A DNA stretch of 64,000 nucleotides from Parasponia andersonii (lineage: Eukaryota; Streptophyta; Magnoliopsida; Rosales; Cannabaceae). The notes below the pieces were generated by a model that worked only from the letters and a program-made list of their open reading frames with translations, did not search any database and was not told where the DNA came from. Of this stretch, positions 49,654 through 60,565 are shown piece by piece (within the stretch, counting starts at the first letter, position 1; every line of letters starts with the position of its first letter). The stretch spans positions 57,930-121,929 of the forward strand of contig JXTB01000163.1 of the NCBI GenBank assembly GCA_002914805.1. Reading direction: 5' to 3'. A program made the position numbers and the translations under genes.

Positions 49654-51300
49654 ATTGGATTCTTCACAAAGTTGAAACATGAGCTCCAAAAGATACAAAT
49701 CTTAACGTAGATATGTAGAAGTATTTACTAAGAGTATTACTTTTATACTTTATCGTGTATCTACTACATACAGTAAGCATGGATGTGCTTTGAAAATTGA
49801 GCCTTCCTCTGCCTAAGCTAGTAAGCAGTGTACTTCTATTTTTTTTTAAAAAAAAAGAATCTTTTTCTTTAAAAAAAATTTAAAAAAAAAAAAAAAAAAG
49901 ATCAGCCCGCACTTGTTATGAATGGGTCCCAGTTTCTTTTACATTCCTTCCTCAATTTCTTTGTTTGGTGGAAACGTATCAAGGTTATTAAATTAATATT
50001 ATTTTTACCGTCTAAAAAAAAAGAAATTGATATTGTATAAATACATGTATTTTTTGAATTGATATATAAAGAATATTTATAATACAATATCCTTAATAAA
50101 ATTTTTACCTGCGGACTTTAGTGAGTATTTCATTTTTTTATGGGACTTTAGGGAGTACTTCATAATAGCACTTTATGTGTTATTTTAAAACTAACCCCCT
50201 CCTCCCAAAAAAAAAAAAAAAAAACCCTTAACCCCTTCCATGTGTAATCGATTTTTGTATTATATAGATTGAAACATATAACAAGTGGCATTAGTCACCC
50301 AAATCTGTAGAACTTTTTCACACAAGACAGAGAATTAACTAATTTGATTTTCTGACATATATGGCTATTCTCAGAATGATTTACTATAGAGAATTTTCAA
50401 AATACTTCTTGTAAAAGGAGTTTCTTTAATTTATATGACTTAATGTCCTTAATTAACAAGTAATAAACTTGAGTTTTTTAACATCCTAACATGACAAAAC
50501 AAATCACCCTTGAGAAATAAGTTCTAAAAAGAATTGATTACAATTTGAAAAAATGATTACAATATTAGAAAAATAATTAAAATAATAATAACGGGAGCTG
50601 CGTGCCTCAAACTAGTATATAATATATGACAAAAGAAAAGCAAAGAAATGGAAAACCGGCCCTGCCCTGAAATTTTTAGAGGGAATCTAATTAAGCAATT
50701 TTTGGCCATCTGAAAAGGTCGCCGAGTAATAATGGCGACCAAGATTCGGAAAGTCTTGAAAGAGAGAAAACAAAAACAAAAGAAAAATAAAAGAAAAAAG
50801 GTCTAAAAAGTAGCGTAAAGAAAGAAAGAGCTTATAATATGTATGTATGTATATATACATTATGAATAATATGAGGGAGTGGGTGAGAGAGTTATAAAAG
50901 CAATGCGTGTGAGAAAAGTGGGGTTTTGAGGTTTAGTCGTGATCAGTGCATGTGGAGGGCTCGGATTCCCATTAGTAATCATTGAACTTTCCTCTCTTAT
51001 CTATTCTGCAACGACTGCATGGCAAGAGAGCCTACGGATCTGTCTGCTTTTCCCTCGTTTCTAAGCAAAATTGACCGTCTTTAATAGTGACACTTCTTCC
51101 ATGCATCACCACAACACACAAAAATATATACAAACTGCCAGATTATATATATATATTTTGTGCGAACCTATACGGCCTAGATAGCTATAGCTATAGGCGC
51201 CTTTAGGGTTTTTTTTTTTTCCCTTTTTATTCATTAATTTTTTGGGAAAAGAAAATTGTTATACATAGAATTTGTGTATCAATATATACATATATATCAA
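49654..51300. other. Intergenic, no gene seen
   Basis: AT-rich with homopolymer A tracts (49884-49899 and 50205-50223). 50940-51110 is less AT-biased and shows CTCT-rich sequence, but no gene or known microRNA was recognised. Confidence 0.45.
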
Positions 51301-51312
51301 AATATACGTATC

Positions 51313-51526
51313 GGTACCAATCCAGTAGGTAATTTTTTTTTATCTATATAGGTATCAATTTGACCAATGAAAATTTAGCATATATTTTTTTATTGTAAAA
51401 AATAAAAAAGAAAAAAATATTTCATTATAGCCATTAAATCACCATTAGACGGTGATCCAACAGCTTAAAAAAAATATTTATCCACGAGTTAAAAAAAAAA
51501 TACCTATTAAATTAAATTAGCAACCA
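51313..51526 (-). mobile_element. Palindromic MITE, copy 4
   Basis: GGTACCAATCCAGTAGGTA at the left and TTAGCAACC at the right before (TA)n. The interior CACCATTAGACGGTGATCC is shared with copies 1 and 3. The middle has a deletion relative to copy 1. Confidence 0.7.
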
Positions 51527-51548
51527 TATATATATATATAAACGCACG

Positions 51549-51668
51549 CGCGCGCATAGTAGCTAGTAGTATTCTTATGGTACGTCCGAAGACAACCAGA
51601 TCAGTGAGCGCGCACATAGTAGCTAGTAGTATTCTTATGGTACGTCCGAAGACAACCAGATCAGTGAG
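51549..51668. repeat. Tandem duplication, 60-bp unit x2
   Basis: 51557-51608 and 51617-51668 are identical over 52 bases (TAGTAGCTAGTAGTATTC...GATCAGTGAG). They are separated by GCGCGCA/GCGCACA variants, giving a period of 60. Confidence 0.95.
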
Positions 51669-51669
51669 G

Positions 51670-53085
51670 TAGGACTCAGATCGAGCTCCATGTTCTTACT
51701 TCTTTGAGTTACAGAACATGGACATGGATGTAGCCTTTGAGGAGATCTTGATTTAATTTTGAAAAATTTTTGAACTTTCTTTACACTTATCATGCTAGAT
51801 AAATATTACAATAGGTTCAAATATATGGTTAGAATGTACTATATTTTTAATATTCGAATCAATTTTTTTTAAAATATATATAAAATAACTCAAAGCTTTT
51901 AGACAAAAGTTAAAAATGTAATGGATCCTATATTTAAACTTAATGTAAGAATCACCTAGTACGATTAATTTAAAGAAGATTAAGAAAAAATTCAAGACAA
52001 AATCGTGACCATAAGATCACTAATTTTTCTATCAAAATAATTTGTTTTTGAAAAATATTTTTATAAAAATAAGAATTTTGTACTAACTTATTTTTGTCTT
52101 TCAAGTTGCTTAAAATATCTTTTTTAAAAATCTCGTATAAGTGATACATGTTTTTTTTTTGTTTTTTTTTAATAATAAAGTGATTGTAGAAATAAAAATA
52201 AGATTTTTTAATAGGATAGAGTGCTAAGATATGGATATTTTAAAATTTGAGAGCCAAAATATAATTTTATAATATTTAGAGAGCAAAATTAGGACTTTTT
52301 CCGTCTATTTATAATGAAATAGTGAGGGAATGATCAAATCAAGAAATTTTCATGGATTAAGTGTTTCCAATGAGCTATTTCAAAAGTGATAAGCCAAAAT
52401 GAGATTTGTTCTTAAGTTCAAGAGTTAAAAGTATATTTTATCCTAAAATTTTAATAAAGAAGATAACATAATCATTTTAAAATAAAATAATTTACTTTAA
52501 TCTCTACCTACCAAATAATTATAAAGGAAAAATATTTCTATTTTCATTAAATACATTTTCTCTCTCTATCCTAATTTTACCTTCTCTCCTAGCTTGTTCC
52601 TTTCTACCATTCAAAATAGTCTCAGTGACATTCGAGTCATAGTTGGCATGTCATGGGCTGAGCCCAATAAATGGTTCCACTATTAGGTTAGGTGAGATAC
52701 CTCTCAGACAACGCAACGTGGGCTGTATGTCCTAATGTGATTCTGAGCACGCTGAGGATGCAACTAGCTTAGGCATGAGATTTGTTCTTTGCTTCCCCCT
52801 TATAAATAAGAAATAAATATAATTATGTAGATATAAATTATTAGCTGGCATAACAAAATAGTGTATAGCTTATTTATTCATTCGGTTGCTGTTGTTTATA
52901 GTATCTATCGTAGTATGTATTGTTTATATGTGTGCTTTGTATGTTTCATGATCGTGTAAAGGAAGTTTAAAATGCAGAGAAATGTCCAAAAAAAAAAGGA
53001 AAGAATCCAGAGAAATGATATGAACACCAACTTTGCATTAAAATTGTGCACCTATAGATGTGGCATATTATTCAGACGTGATTCT
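51670..53085. other. Intergenic, nothing recognised
   Basis: AT-rich. 52620-52790 is less AT-biased (TGGGCTGAGCCC-type sequence) but shows no supported gene. Confidence 0.45.
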
Positions 53086-53089
53086 AGCC

Positions 53090-53196
53090 ATTTTTTATTA
53101 TCATAGATATAGCTTAGTGGTAATTGCACTTTTTTTCCAATGCGAAAGTCTTGAGTTTGAATACGCTTTCCTCAAGTCCCAAAAAAAAAAAAAAAA
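53090..53196 (+). mobile_element. Possible tRNA-derived SINE
   Basis: TAGCTTAGTGG (53110-53120) fits a pol III A box. AGTTTGAATAC (53154-53164) fits a B box with two changes, at about the right spacing. An A tract (53181-53196) follows directly. GCCA occurs on both sides and may be a short target duplication. Short and diverged, so it may be a relic. Confidence 0.45.
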
Positions 53197-53292
53197 GCCA
53201 GTATTCTAAATAGTGTATGATTTTACAAAACTTGAATTGTGTCATTATAGTAGCAAATGATTTGTGTCATTAAAGAGACTCTCTCTTTCTCT

Positions 53293-53326
<34 letters not shown>

Positions 53327-53327
<1 letters not shown>

Positions 53328-53423
53328 GTTGTCAATCCAATAGGTATTTTTTTTTTTACTTATAAGTAAGTATTTTTTTTTAGCCGTTGAATTACCATCT
53401 AATGGTGATCTAATGGCTATAAT
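53327..53423 (+). mobile_element. Palindromic MITE, copy 5 (cut by a gap)
   Basis: GGTTGTCAATCCAATAGGTA after (TA)n, then ACTTATAAGTAAGTA and ACCATCTAATGGTGATC, as in the left half of copy 1. The right half is lost in the N run. Confidence 0.7.
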
Positions 53424-53554
53424 NNNNNNNNNNNNNNNNNNNNNNNNNNNNNNNNNNNNNNNNNNNNNNNNNNNNNNNNNNNNNNNNNNNNNNNNNNNNN
53501 NNNNNNNNNNNNNNNNNNNNNNNNNNNNNNNNNNNNNNNNNNNNNNNNNNNNNN
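53424..53554. other. Assembly gap (131 N)
   Basis: Run of N beginning inside a MITE copy. Confidence 1.
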
Positions 53555-54057
53555 AACATATGCCTATATTTGACTATAAATTATTTTAGTAAACGTAAAT
53601 GGTAGCAAAATTGCTCCATTTTAGAATTTTAGGTATTTCATAACAGAGTTTCGAGTTAAAGATGATCTCGACCTTTCGTAAATATTTTTCAAAAATAATC
53701 TTCATTTAAAATTTTTAAAATATAATACATTTTCACTAATAAACCACAAATTACTTCTACTGCCACTATTACTAATCCTGATCTCGATCTCAGTTGTGCA
53801 CATGATCAATTAGGGTCAAATTAAAAATTTCGGCCACAATCGAACTTGTCATACCGTCTTTTACAGTCGTTCTGACTAAGAGGAATTTATAGCTAAAGAA
53901 GTCTAGTATATCTGGTTAGAACTAGTTACTTTGACATTTTACCATGTTGAGAAAGACAAAAATGAAGAAACAACACCGAGATTTTTCGACCGTCGGTCAA
54001 AGAACAGTCGAAATAGATAGGATTGGCGAGTCTTATCATCAAGGTTGGTGGTGATGG
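53555..54057. other. Intergenic, nothing recognised
   Basis: AT-rich flank of the second Tat element. No feature supported. Confidence 0.45.
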
Positions 54058-54898
54058 TGTGGGACCCGTTCCTAAATCATGCACCACGTGGACGATTAAG
54101 TGACAGAACAGGTCACCAATGGGGCCCACCGTCCGATAGGTGTCAAGAACGGTTAGCTAAAGGCCACACGGGCCACACGTGATATCACAATCAGCCGTTG
54201 GGCCATCCGAGATTAGGGCCCGGCCCATCGCTGACCTTGAGCAAGCTTGGCCCAGTTCGACCCTTACCTTGACAGCTGAAGGGTCGGAAGTCCTAAGGGT
54301 CTTCTGCCAAAGTACAATGGAAAGCAATTCACAACTCCAAACCCAGACAGAGCATTTAATGCGATCCTGGGTAGGTGAGCGCAGGGGAAGGGGGCAAGCC
54401 GTCCTGACGAAACGGCGATTTGACCAAACCTCACCCCTGACAGATTCAAGCCGTAGAAGGCGGCGGAAATCAAGCTACAGCGATACAGAGATAATCACGG
54501 TAATCTCGGCCCGTGATCTCTGAAAAACATCCCTGGGAAAAAAGGTACTCAGTCCTGAGATTGAGAACCGAGTGGTTCACAATCTCAGGACTATATATAT
54601 ATGAGCCATGCGTTCCTGAGAGGGGCATGTACGCTTACAAAATAGAAATATATATAAAAAAGCTTATGAGCAAGAAAGAAACATATACACATATAGAACT
54701 CATTCCTTACTACCCAAAAAATCAAAGATTAAACACTGACTTAAGCATCGGAGAGTCTTTGCAGGTGGCCATCCCCGCCTCTCTGACCCTGCCTAGAGTT
54801 CAGAATACTTTAGGAAAGCGAGGACACGTGGACAGTTGGAGAGCACTGCATTAGCGGTTCAAAGACCTGTGGACGGCTGGTGAGAAACCACTCCAACA
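54058..54898 (+). repeat. 5' LTR of Tat copy 2 (841 bp)
   Basis: TGTGGGACCCG...CTCCAACA, TG...CA. Homologous throughout to both LTRs of Tat copy 1. Confidence 0.85.
54551..54600 (+). promoter_or_regulatory. LTR hairpin directly upstream of the TATA box
   Basis: AGTCCTGAGATTG (54551-54563) and CAATCTCAGGACT (54580-54592) are perfect inverted copies. Inside them GAACC and GGTTC (54565-54569, 54574-54578) pair again across one A/A mismatch around a GAGT loop. TATATATA (54593-54600) begins at the next base. Confidence 0.75.
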
Positions 54899-54901
54899 GT
54901 T

Positions 54902-54912
54902 TGGTGCCGTCT
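54902..54912 (+). promoter_or_regulatory. Primer-binding site of Tat copy 2 (mutated)
   Basis: TGGTGCCGTCT, with a C-to-T change relative to TGGCGCC in copy 1, three bases after the LTR. Confidence 0.6.
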
Positions 54913-54994
54913 ATGGGAAGTGGGTTGAGCATGAGAAAAAGAGTAGGAGACTCACGATCGCACTTTCCCCGAACAAAAAACCATATAACGTCTG

Positions 54995-56460
54995 ATGACA
55001 CCCTCAAAGATGACGACCAGGAGCACACGTCCCGATGCTAAAGGGAGCTCCCTAGAAGCACGACCGAAAGGCAGACATGGCCCACGAAGCCGTCCTGGGT
55101 TTAAGGGACGAAATCGCAGAGGTACGCAGAGATAACGCCCGCCTAGAGGGGTTACTGGCAAGCGAAGACAGGACCCAGCAGAGAGAAGATTTTCACGAAG
55201 AGGTCTAGCAAGAATTCGAAAGTCAACCACGAGGAGAAGCTCCCGCGCCCTCCGGGTCACATATGTAGGGGGCACATCAAAGCCAGTCGAGACCCCTCCA
55301 AACCAGGGGTACAATGGGCGGAAGACGCCATGGAAGCCCAGGAGGTATGCCTCCCGACAGGAAGCAAGAGATGATGGTGGAGTTGGGTAAGAGACTCGGG
55401 GCCCATCACAGCCAGACCCCCGATGATTTGGCAAAGCAAACGGTGCTAGGGATAAACCGAACGGCCTTCGCCGACTGGATCCAGATGGAGCTTAGGCCGA
55501 AGGACTTCACCTCCCCGACCTTCAGGCCGTTCGAGGGGAAAACTGACCCCCTCGACCACATATACCACTTTCAGCAGAAGATGGCTTTGGAAACCAGGGA
55601 CGAGGCCGTTATCTGTAAAGTCTTCTCCACAACCCTGGCGGGACCAGCCCTGCCGTGGTTCAGGCAGCTCTTGGAAAAATCCATAAACAGGTTCGAAGAT
55701 TTCTGCAAACTTTTCTTGAAGCAGTACGCGGGTGTACGGAGACAGCAAAAAACCATGCGAGACCTGGACCGGTTAGAACAGGCCGCAGATGAGTCTCCGC
55801 GAAAGTACCTTTCGCGTTTCCTCGAGGTAATGTCCCAGGTTCATAACACCTACTCGGTCCAAGCTGCAGGCTCATTCATCAGGAGCCTGCAACCAAGATC
55901 AATGCTATCGGATCACCTCCTCTTGAATCTCCTGTACGATATGGCGGATGTCCAGGTGAAGTCCGAGGTGGTCTTCAGGGTGCTGGAAAGCCACCAGAAG
56001 GTACCCAAGACCTCCGCCGCGATAACAACAACGCCGGTACAAACTCCGGCTCTGCAAGGGATGAAGAGACCCCCACCGGGCCAAGGGCCAGCTCTGAAGC
56101 AAGAAGCCCCCATCTGAGACGGTCAGGAAGGTGGCAAAAGGAGGAAGACATCCCGTGACCCTCTGCCGAAGTATGAGCTCAACACGCCGATCGACGTGAT
56201 CTACCTCTAAAACAAGGACAGGGGCATTTTCAAAGACCCACCCAAATCTGGCATCCCAGAACATATAAAGAATAGGAACAGGTATTACCAGTTCCACAAG
56301 GACTTCGGGTACGACACCGTCTACTGCCACAACTTTTACGCTCAAGTCATGATGGCGATCCACGCCGGCAAGTTGAATCAGTACGTGAAAACTGGCGGAA
56401 CCCAGCCACTGGAGGACATCACCAGGCCTAAGAAAGGGAAGCAGACCTAAGCCTATGGGT
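54995..56460 (+). pseudogene. Gag of Tat copy 2
   Basis: The ATG at 54995 aligns with the copy 1 start. A 53-bp deletion near 55062 changes the frame, and a TAG follows at 55207. The capsid-type domain is then open from 55314 to a TGA at 56115 (FRPFEGKTDPLDHI, FSTTLAGPALPWFRQL, FLKQYAGVRRQQ, LDRLEQ, SPRKYLSRFLE, AAGSFIRSLQPRS). Past it, the same frame has a TAA at 56208 and the degenerate knuckle region (YYQFHKDFGYDTVYC, where copy 1 has a Cys in place of the second Tyr). At 55722 it keeps CAG where copy 1 has TAG. Confidence 0.82.
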
Positions 56461-56474
56461 CAGGAGAGCAGAAC

Positions 56475-57014
56475 TTGAGGATAGTGCCGACCATTGTGGG
56501 CAAGCCAGAGCTGACCCAAGATCAAGAGGAGAAGGAAAAGTGCCTCAAAAGAGCTGAAGGTAGGGTGAAGCACCTGAGGGGGATGGGCTATTACGTCAAC
56601 CATTTGATGTCAGGGGAAAGCCGCACCTCTGCCGCCTCCATCGTTTTCACCCAGCAGGATTAAACTACGGTGCGCTAGCCTCACGACGACCCCTTGGTGA
56701 TTAAATTACAGATCGGCTCCGCATTGGTCGGAAGGGTTCTAGTCGACGGTGGAAGCAACGTCGATATCCTATTCCTCAGCACATTCGAGAATATAGGTCT
56801 GGATTAAAGCACACTTAGGCCGACCTGTCAGCCACTGTTCGCTTTCGACAGCACGAGAGTCATCCCTTTGGGCATTGTGACCCTGAATGTCTGCGCTGCA
56901 AAGAGATGCTTGGACGTGGATTTTGTCGTCATTGACTGACAGTCCTTCTTCAATGCCATCATGGGAAGGGGATGGATCCACGCCATGCATGGGGTCGCTT
57001 CTACCCTCCACTAG
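56475..57014 (+). pseudogene. Aspartic protease of Tat copy 2
   Basis: RVLVDGGSNVDILFLSTFE (about 56728-56784) is the retropepsin active-site region, with the D-G-G lost in copy 1. In-frame stops occur at 56661-56663 and within 56800-56940. The region ends at TAG 57012-57014, shared with copy 1. Confidence 0.75.
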
Positions 57015-57179
57015 GTCCTAAGATATCTATCAAAGGACATAACATATACGATAGACATCAAATGAGACCAGGCTTCTGCAAGGAAGTGCTTTTCAACCGC
57101 CCTGAGAGGAGTCGACACGAATGCAAGCGCCTCGACTAGGGACGAATAGCAATCAAAGGACCGCCTGCCAGCGTATATA

Positions 57180-58228
57180 AAATGAATCAAAGAAGAGTCT
57201 GACGGTCCAGAATCCACGATCGAGGAGCTGGTAGCGGTCCCATTGAAAGATGCAGAGCTGGCGAGGGTGGTTCTACTCGGGGCCCTATTACCCGAGGAGC
57301 AGAAGAACAAAATGTTGGGATTCCTGAAGCAGAACGAGGACGTCTTCGCGTGGTCCCATGACGACATGCCCGGGATAGACCCCGCACACACCTGCCACCG
57401 GCTGAACATAGATCTCAATTTCCCGTCAGTCAGGCAGAAGCCTCGAAGGTTCGCACCAGAGAAAAACAGAGCGATCAACAAATAGGTAGAGAAGCTGTTG
57501 GAGAATGGTCTGATCAGGGAATGCGTGTACCCACGTTGGGTCTCCAACCTTGTAGTGGTGAAGAAGAAAAACGGCGATGACCGTATTTGCATAGACTTAA
57601 CCAACCTGAACAAGGCCTACCCGAAGGATAGCTTCCCCCTACCGAGAATCGACCAAATGGTAGATGCGACGGCGGGATTCAATAGAATTAGCTTTTTGGA
57701 TGCCTATTCTGGGTACAACCAGATCCCTCTGTATGCGGAAGACCAGATCCATACGGCTTTTATCACGGAGCGGGGTCTGTACTGCTACAGGCGTATACCA
57801 TTTGGCCTGAAGAACGCGGGGGCAACCTACCAAGGTTCATGAATAAAATATTCGCCAGGCTTCTAGGGAAAACAATGGCGATCTACATTGACGATATGGT
57901 CGTGAAGAGCATGGAAGATTCAGACCATCTGAGATGCCTAGACGAATGTTTTCAGATTCTGAGGCAGTATCAGATGCATCTGAATCCCAAGAAATGTGCG
58001 TTCGGGGTATCCTCTGGGCAATTCCTAGGGCATATCGTGAGCAGGAGGGGTATTGAGGCAAATCTGACCCAGCTGAACTTGATCGCGAATGTGCAGAGAC
58101 CCTCGACCGTTCGGGAGGTCCAACGCCTGGCCGGGAAGATAGCCGCTCTCAGCCGATTCGTCTCCAAAATGTCCAACCGATGCAAGCCTTTCTTCCAATG
58201 CTTAAAGAAAAGCTCTACTGTCATCTAG
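57180..58228 (+). pseudogene. Reverse transcriptase of Tat copy 2
   Basis: From about 57243: KKKNGDDRICIDLTNLNKA, FLDAYSGYNQIPLY, PFGLKNAGATYQ. A TAG at 57483-57485 interrupts the frame, and a one-base deletion near 57834 shifts it. The rest continues in the new frame with YIDDMVV (catalytic), LNPKKCAFGV, FLGHIVSRRGIEAN and VREVQRLAGKIAALSRF. It closes at TAG 58226-58228, again shared with copy 1. Confidence 0.85.
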
Positions 58229-58620
58229 GGGGAGGAACAGGACAGGGCACTGACAGATCTCAAGCTGTATTTGAGTCACCCACCTATCCTGGCTTCCCCG
58301 GCAGAGGGGGAGTGCCTGTACGCCTATTTAGCAGTGTCTGAGGTAACAATCAGTGCCGTGCTGTTCATCGAGGAAGACAGCAAATAGAAACTGGTATTTT
58401 ATATAAGCTGCATGCTCCTGGATGCCGAGACGCAATATAGTATGGCAGAAAAGCTGGTCCTTGCTCTGGTCAACGCTAAAAAGAAACTCAGGCAGTACTT
58501 TGAGGCACACTTGGTCACTGTGTATACGGATTTCCCTATCCGTCAAATTCTGGCAAAGCCAGACTTGTCAGGACGACTGACCAAATGGGCCATCGAGCTG
58601 GGAGTATACGATATCTAGTA
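58229..58620 (+). pseudogene. First RNase H of Tat copy 2
   Basis: Gypsy-type RNase H: AVSEVTIS-like start (58332), a TAG at 58384-58386, then MLLDAETQYSMAEKLVLALVNAKKKLRQYF and TVYTDFPI-RQIL to TAG at 58616-58618. The pieces are in the same frame as the end of RT. Confidence 0.8.
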
Positions 58621-58734
58621 TCGGCCTCGAGCGGCGAAGAAAGGGCAGGTCATGGCGGATTTTCTGGTGGAAATTGAATCCTTCGGTGAGCAGCATGACC
58701 CGCGTCAGATGTCTCAACTCCGTCCCCTTCAGCC

Positions 58735-59140
58735 TGGACTCTCCACATCGACGGATCCACGAATGCCTTAAGGTCAGGTATCGAGATAGTCTTGCAGACC
58801 CCGACGGGTCTCAGAGTTGAGAAGGTGTTGAGGCTCGGTTTCCAGGCGACTAACAATGAGGCGGAGTACGAGGCACTGCTGCAAGGCCTTGAGCTGGCAC
58901 TGCACTTTAGAGTGGAGGACATCGCAGTAAAGACCGACTCACAGTTAATCGCGGGTCAGGTCAGGGGAGACTTCGAAGTAAAAGAACTGAGGTTGCACAG
59001 GTACTTCTCCAAGGTAATGGGGGCAAAAGCTCACTTTGACAATTTCAATATCAAACCAATCCCCAGGAAGATGAACCAGAGGGCCGACGAGCTAGCTAAG
59101 AGTGCGTCAACTGGGGGTACAGCTAAAAGCATAGAAGTTC
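58735..59140 (+). pseudogene. Second (archaeal-type) RNase H of Tat copy 2
   Basis: Begins HIDGSTNA (58745-58768), followed by TAA. A one-base deletion near 58715 separates it from the first RNase H. The frame open from 58792 holds TNNEAEYEALLQGLELAL, VKTDSQLIAGQV and NQRADELAKSAS, the three remaining catalytic regions. It continues without a break into integrase. Confidence 0.85.
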
Positions 59141-59199
59141 TCTTAGAAGGCGGGAGCATGGAGGACCCCCCGTGGACCCCTGCGCACCATGTATTCGCA

Positions 59200-60445
59200 A
59201 CTAGAGCTACTGACAAAGGGTGGATGAAACCTATCACACAGTATTTGACGTTGGAGAACCTACCCGCAGACCCCCGGGAAGCAAGATCAGTCAGATTGAA
59301 AGCCGCCAGGTACTCGATGGTGGGTGAACAGTTATACAAGAGATCGACAATGGGACCGATGCTGCGGTGCATAGGTCTTGTCGAAGAGCAAAAGCTAATA
59401 GAGGAAATCCACGAGAGAGTATGCGGCAACCATTCTGGCAGACGCAGCCTCGCTCATAAGGCTCTAACGGCTGGATACTTCTGGCCGTACATGATGATAG
59501 AGGCAGCCCGATTCGTCAAGAAGTGCAATAAGTTCCAAAGGTTCGCCCCAGTGAGACGCCAGCCCACGGAGGTACTTCATTCGAACATAACCCCTTGGTC
59601 GTTTGCCAAATGGGGTATGGACATCGTCGGAGAGCTCCCCAGAAGTCCAGAGGGAAGGAGGTATGTCCTCTTGGCCACGGATTACTTCACCAAATGGGTA
59701 GAAGCTGAAACCTACGTGACCGTTAGTAAGACAGATACGATTAACTTCATCTGGAAGAACATAATCTGTCGGTTCGGGATCCTGAAAGAGATACACGCCG
59801 ATCATGGCGCACATTTCCAAAATACTAAGGTCAAGAAGCTGTGCGAGCTGTATGATATAAGGTTCGGTTTCTCTTCCGTGAACTACCCTCAGGGGAACGG
59901 TCAAGTGGAGGCAATGAATAAAGCCATATTCAGCAACATCAAAAAGAACCTGCAGGAGGCTAAAGGCAAGTGGTTAGAAGAGCTAACGGTCGTCGTATGG
60001 GCTCATCGAACCACAGAGCTGAGGTCGACCGGAAGAACGCCATTCGCCATGGTCTACAGATCAGAGGCGTGATCCCGACCGAGGTCGGCCTCCCGACCCT
60101 CCGCTCTGAAGTGGTAAAAGATGCCCCCTTAAACGAACTCCAGCTAAGCCACAACACAGACCTCCTGGAGGAAACGAGAGACATGGCCCTGGTCCACCTG
60201 GCTTCGTACCACCAGTAGGCTAGATCCTAGTACGTGAAAAAGGTTAATGCCCGACAATTTAACGCTGGGATTGGGTCTTGAAAGTTAGAACAGAGAATTT
60301 CTCGAAACTGGACTCCAATTGGATCAGACCCTATGAAGTAATCAAAGCACTCGACAATGGTGCATATATCCTGAAAGAGCTCAAGATCGGAAAAAACCTG
60401 CCGAACACGTGGAACGCTCAGCACTTGAAAAAATATCACGTGTAA
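59200..60445 (+). pseudogene. Integrase of Tat copy 2, nearly complete
   Basis: The zinc part is IHERVCGNH...CNKF, where the second Cys of C-x-x-C has become Phe. The catalytic core has Asp in MDIVGEL (about 59620), Asp in IHADHGAHF (about 59800) and Glu in GNGQVEAMNK (about 59905). The frame is open to a TGA at 60070-60072. A one-base deletion at about 60069 breaks it. The C terminus resumes one frame over (VIPTEVGLPT), with a TAG at 60216-60218, and ends as RTWNAQHLKKY-like NTWNAQHLKKYHV with TAA at 60443-60445. No chromodomain. Confidence 0.85.
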
Positions 60446-60565
60446 GACACATGCATATGATGTAAGACCATGAGAATGCTTATATTATTGAAAAGCTTAA
60501 ATCCAAAACAGGTCAAGTTCCTTTTTTGCTGCATGGATTCATCTTTTGGATTGCTATGGAAAAGG

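Noticed and set aside
50940-51110. Possible microRNA precursor or gene leader in a less AT-rich stretch
   Set aside because: No known plant microRNA sequence was recognised and no clear fold-back was found by eye.
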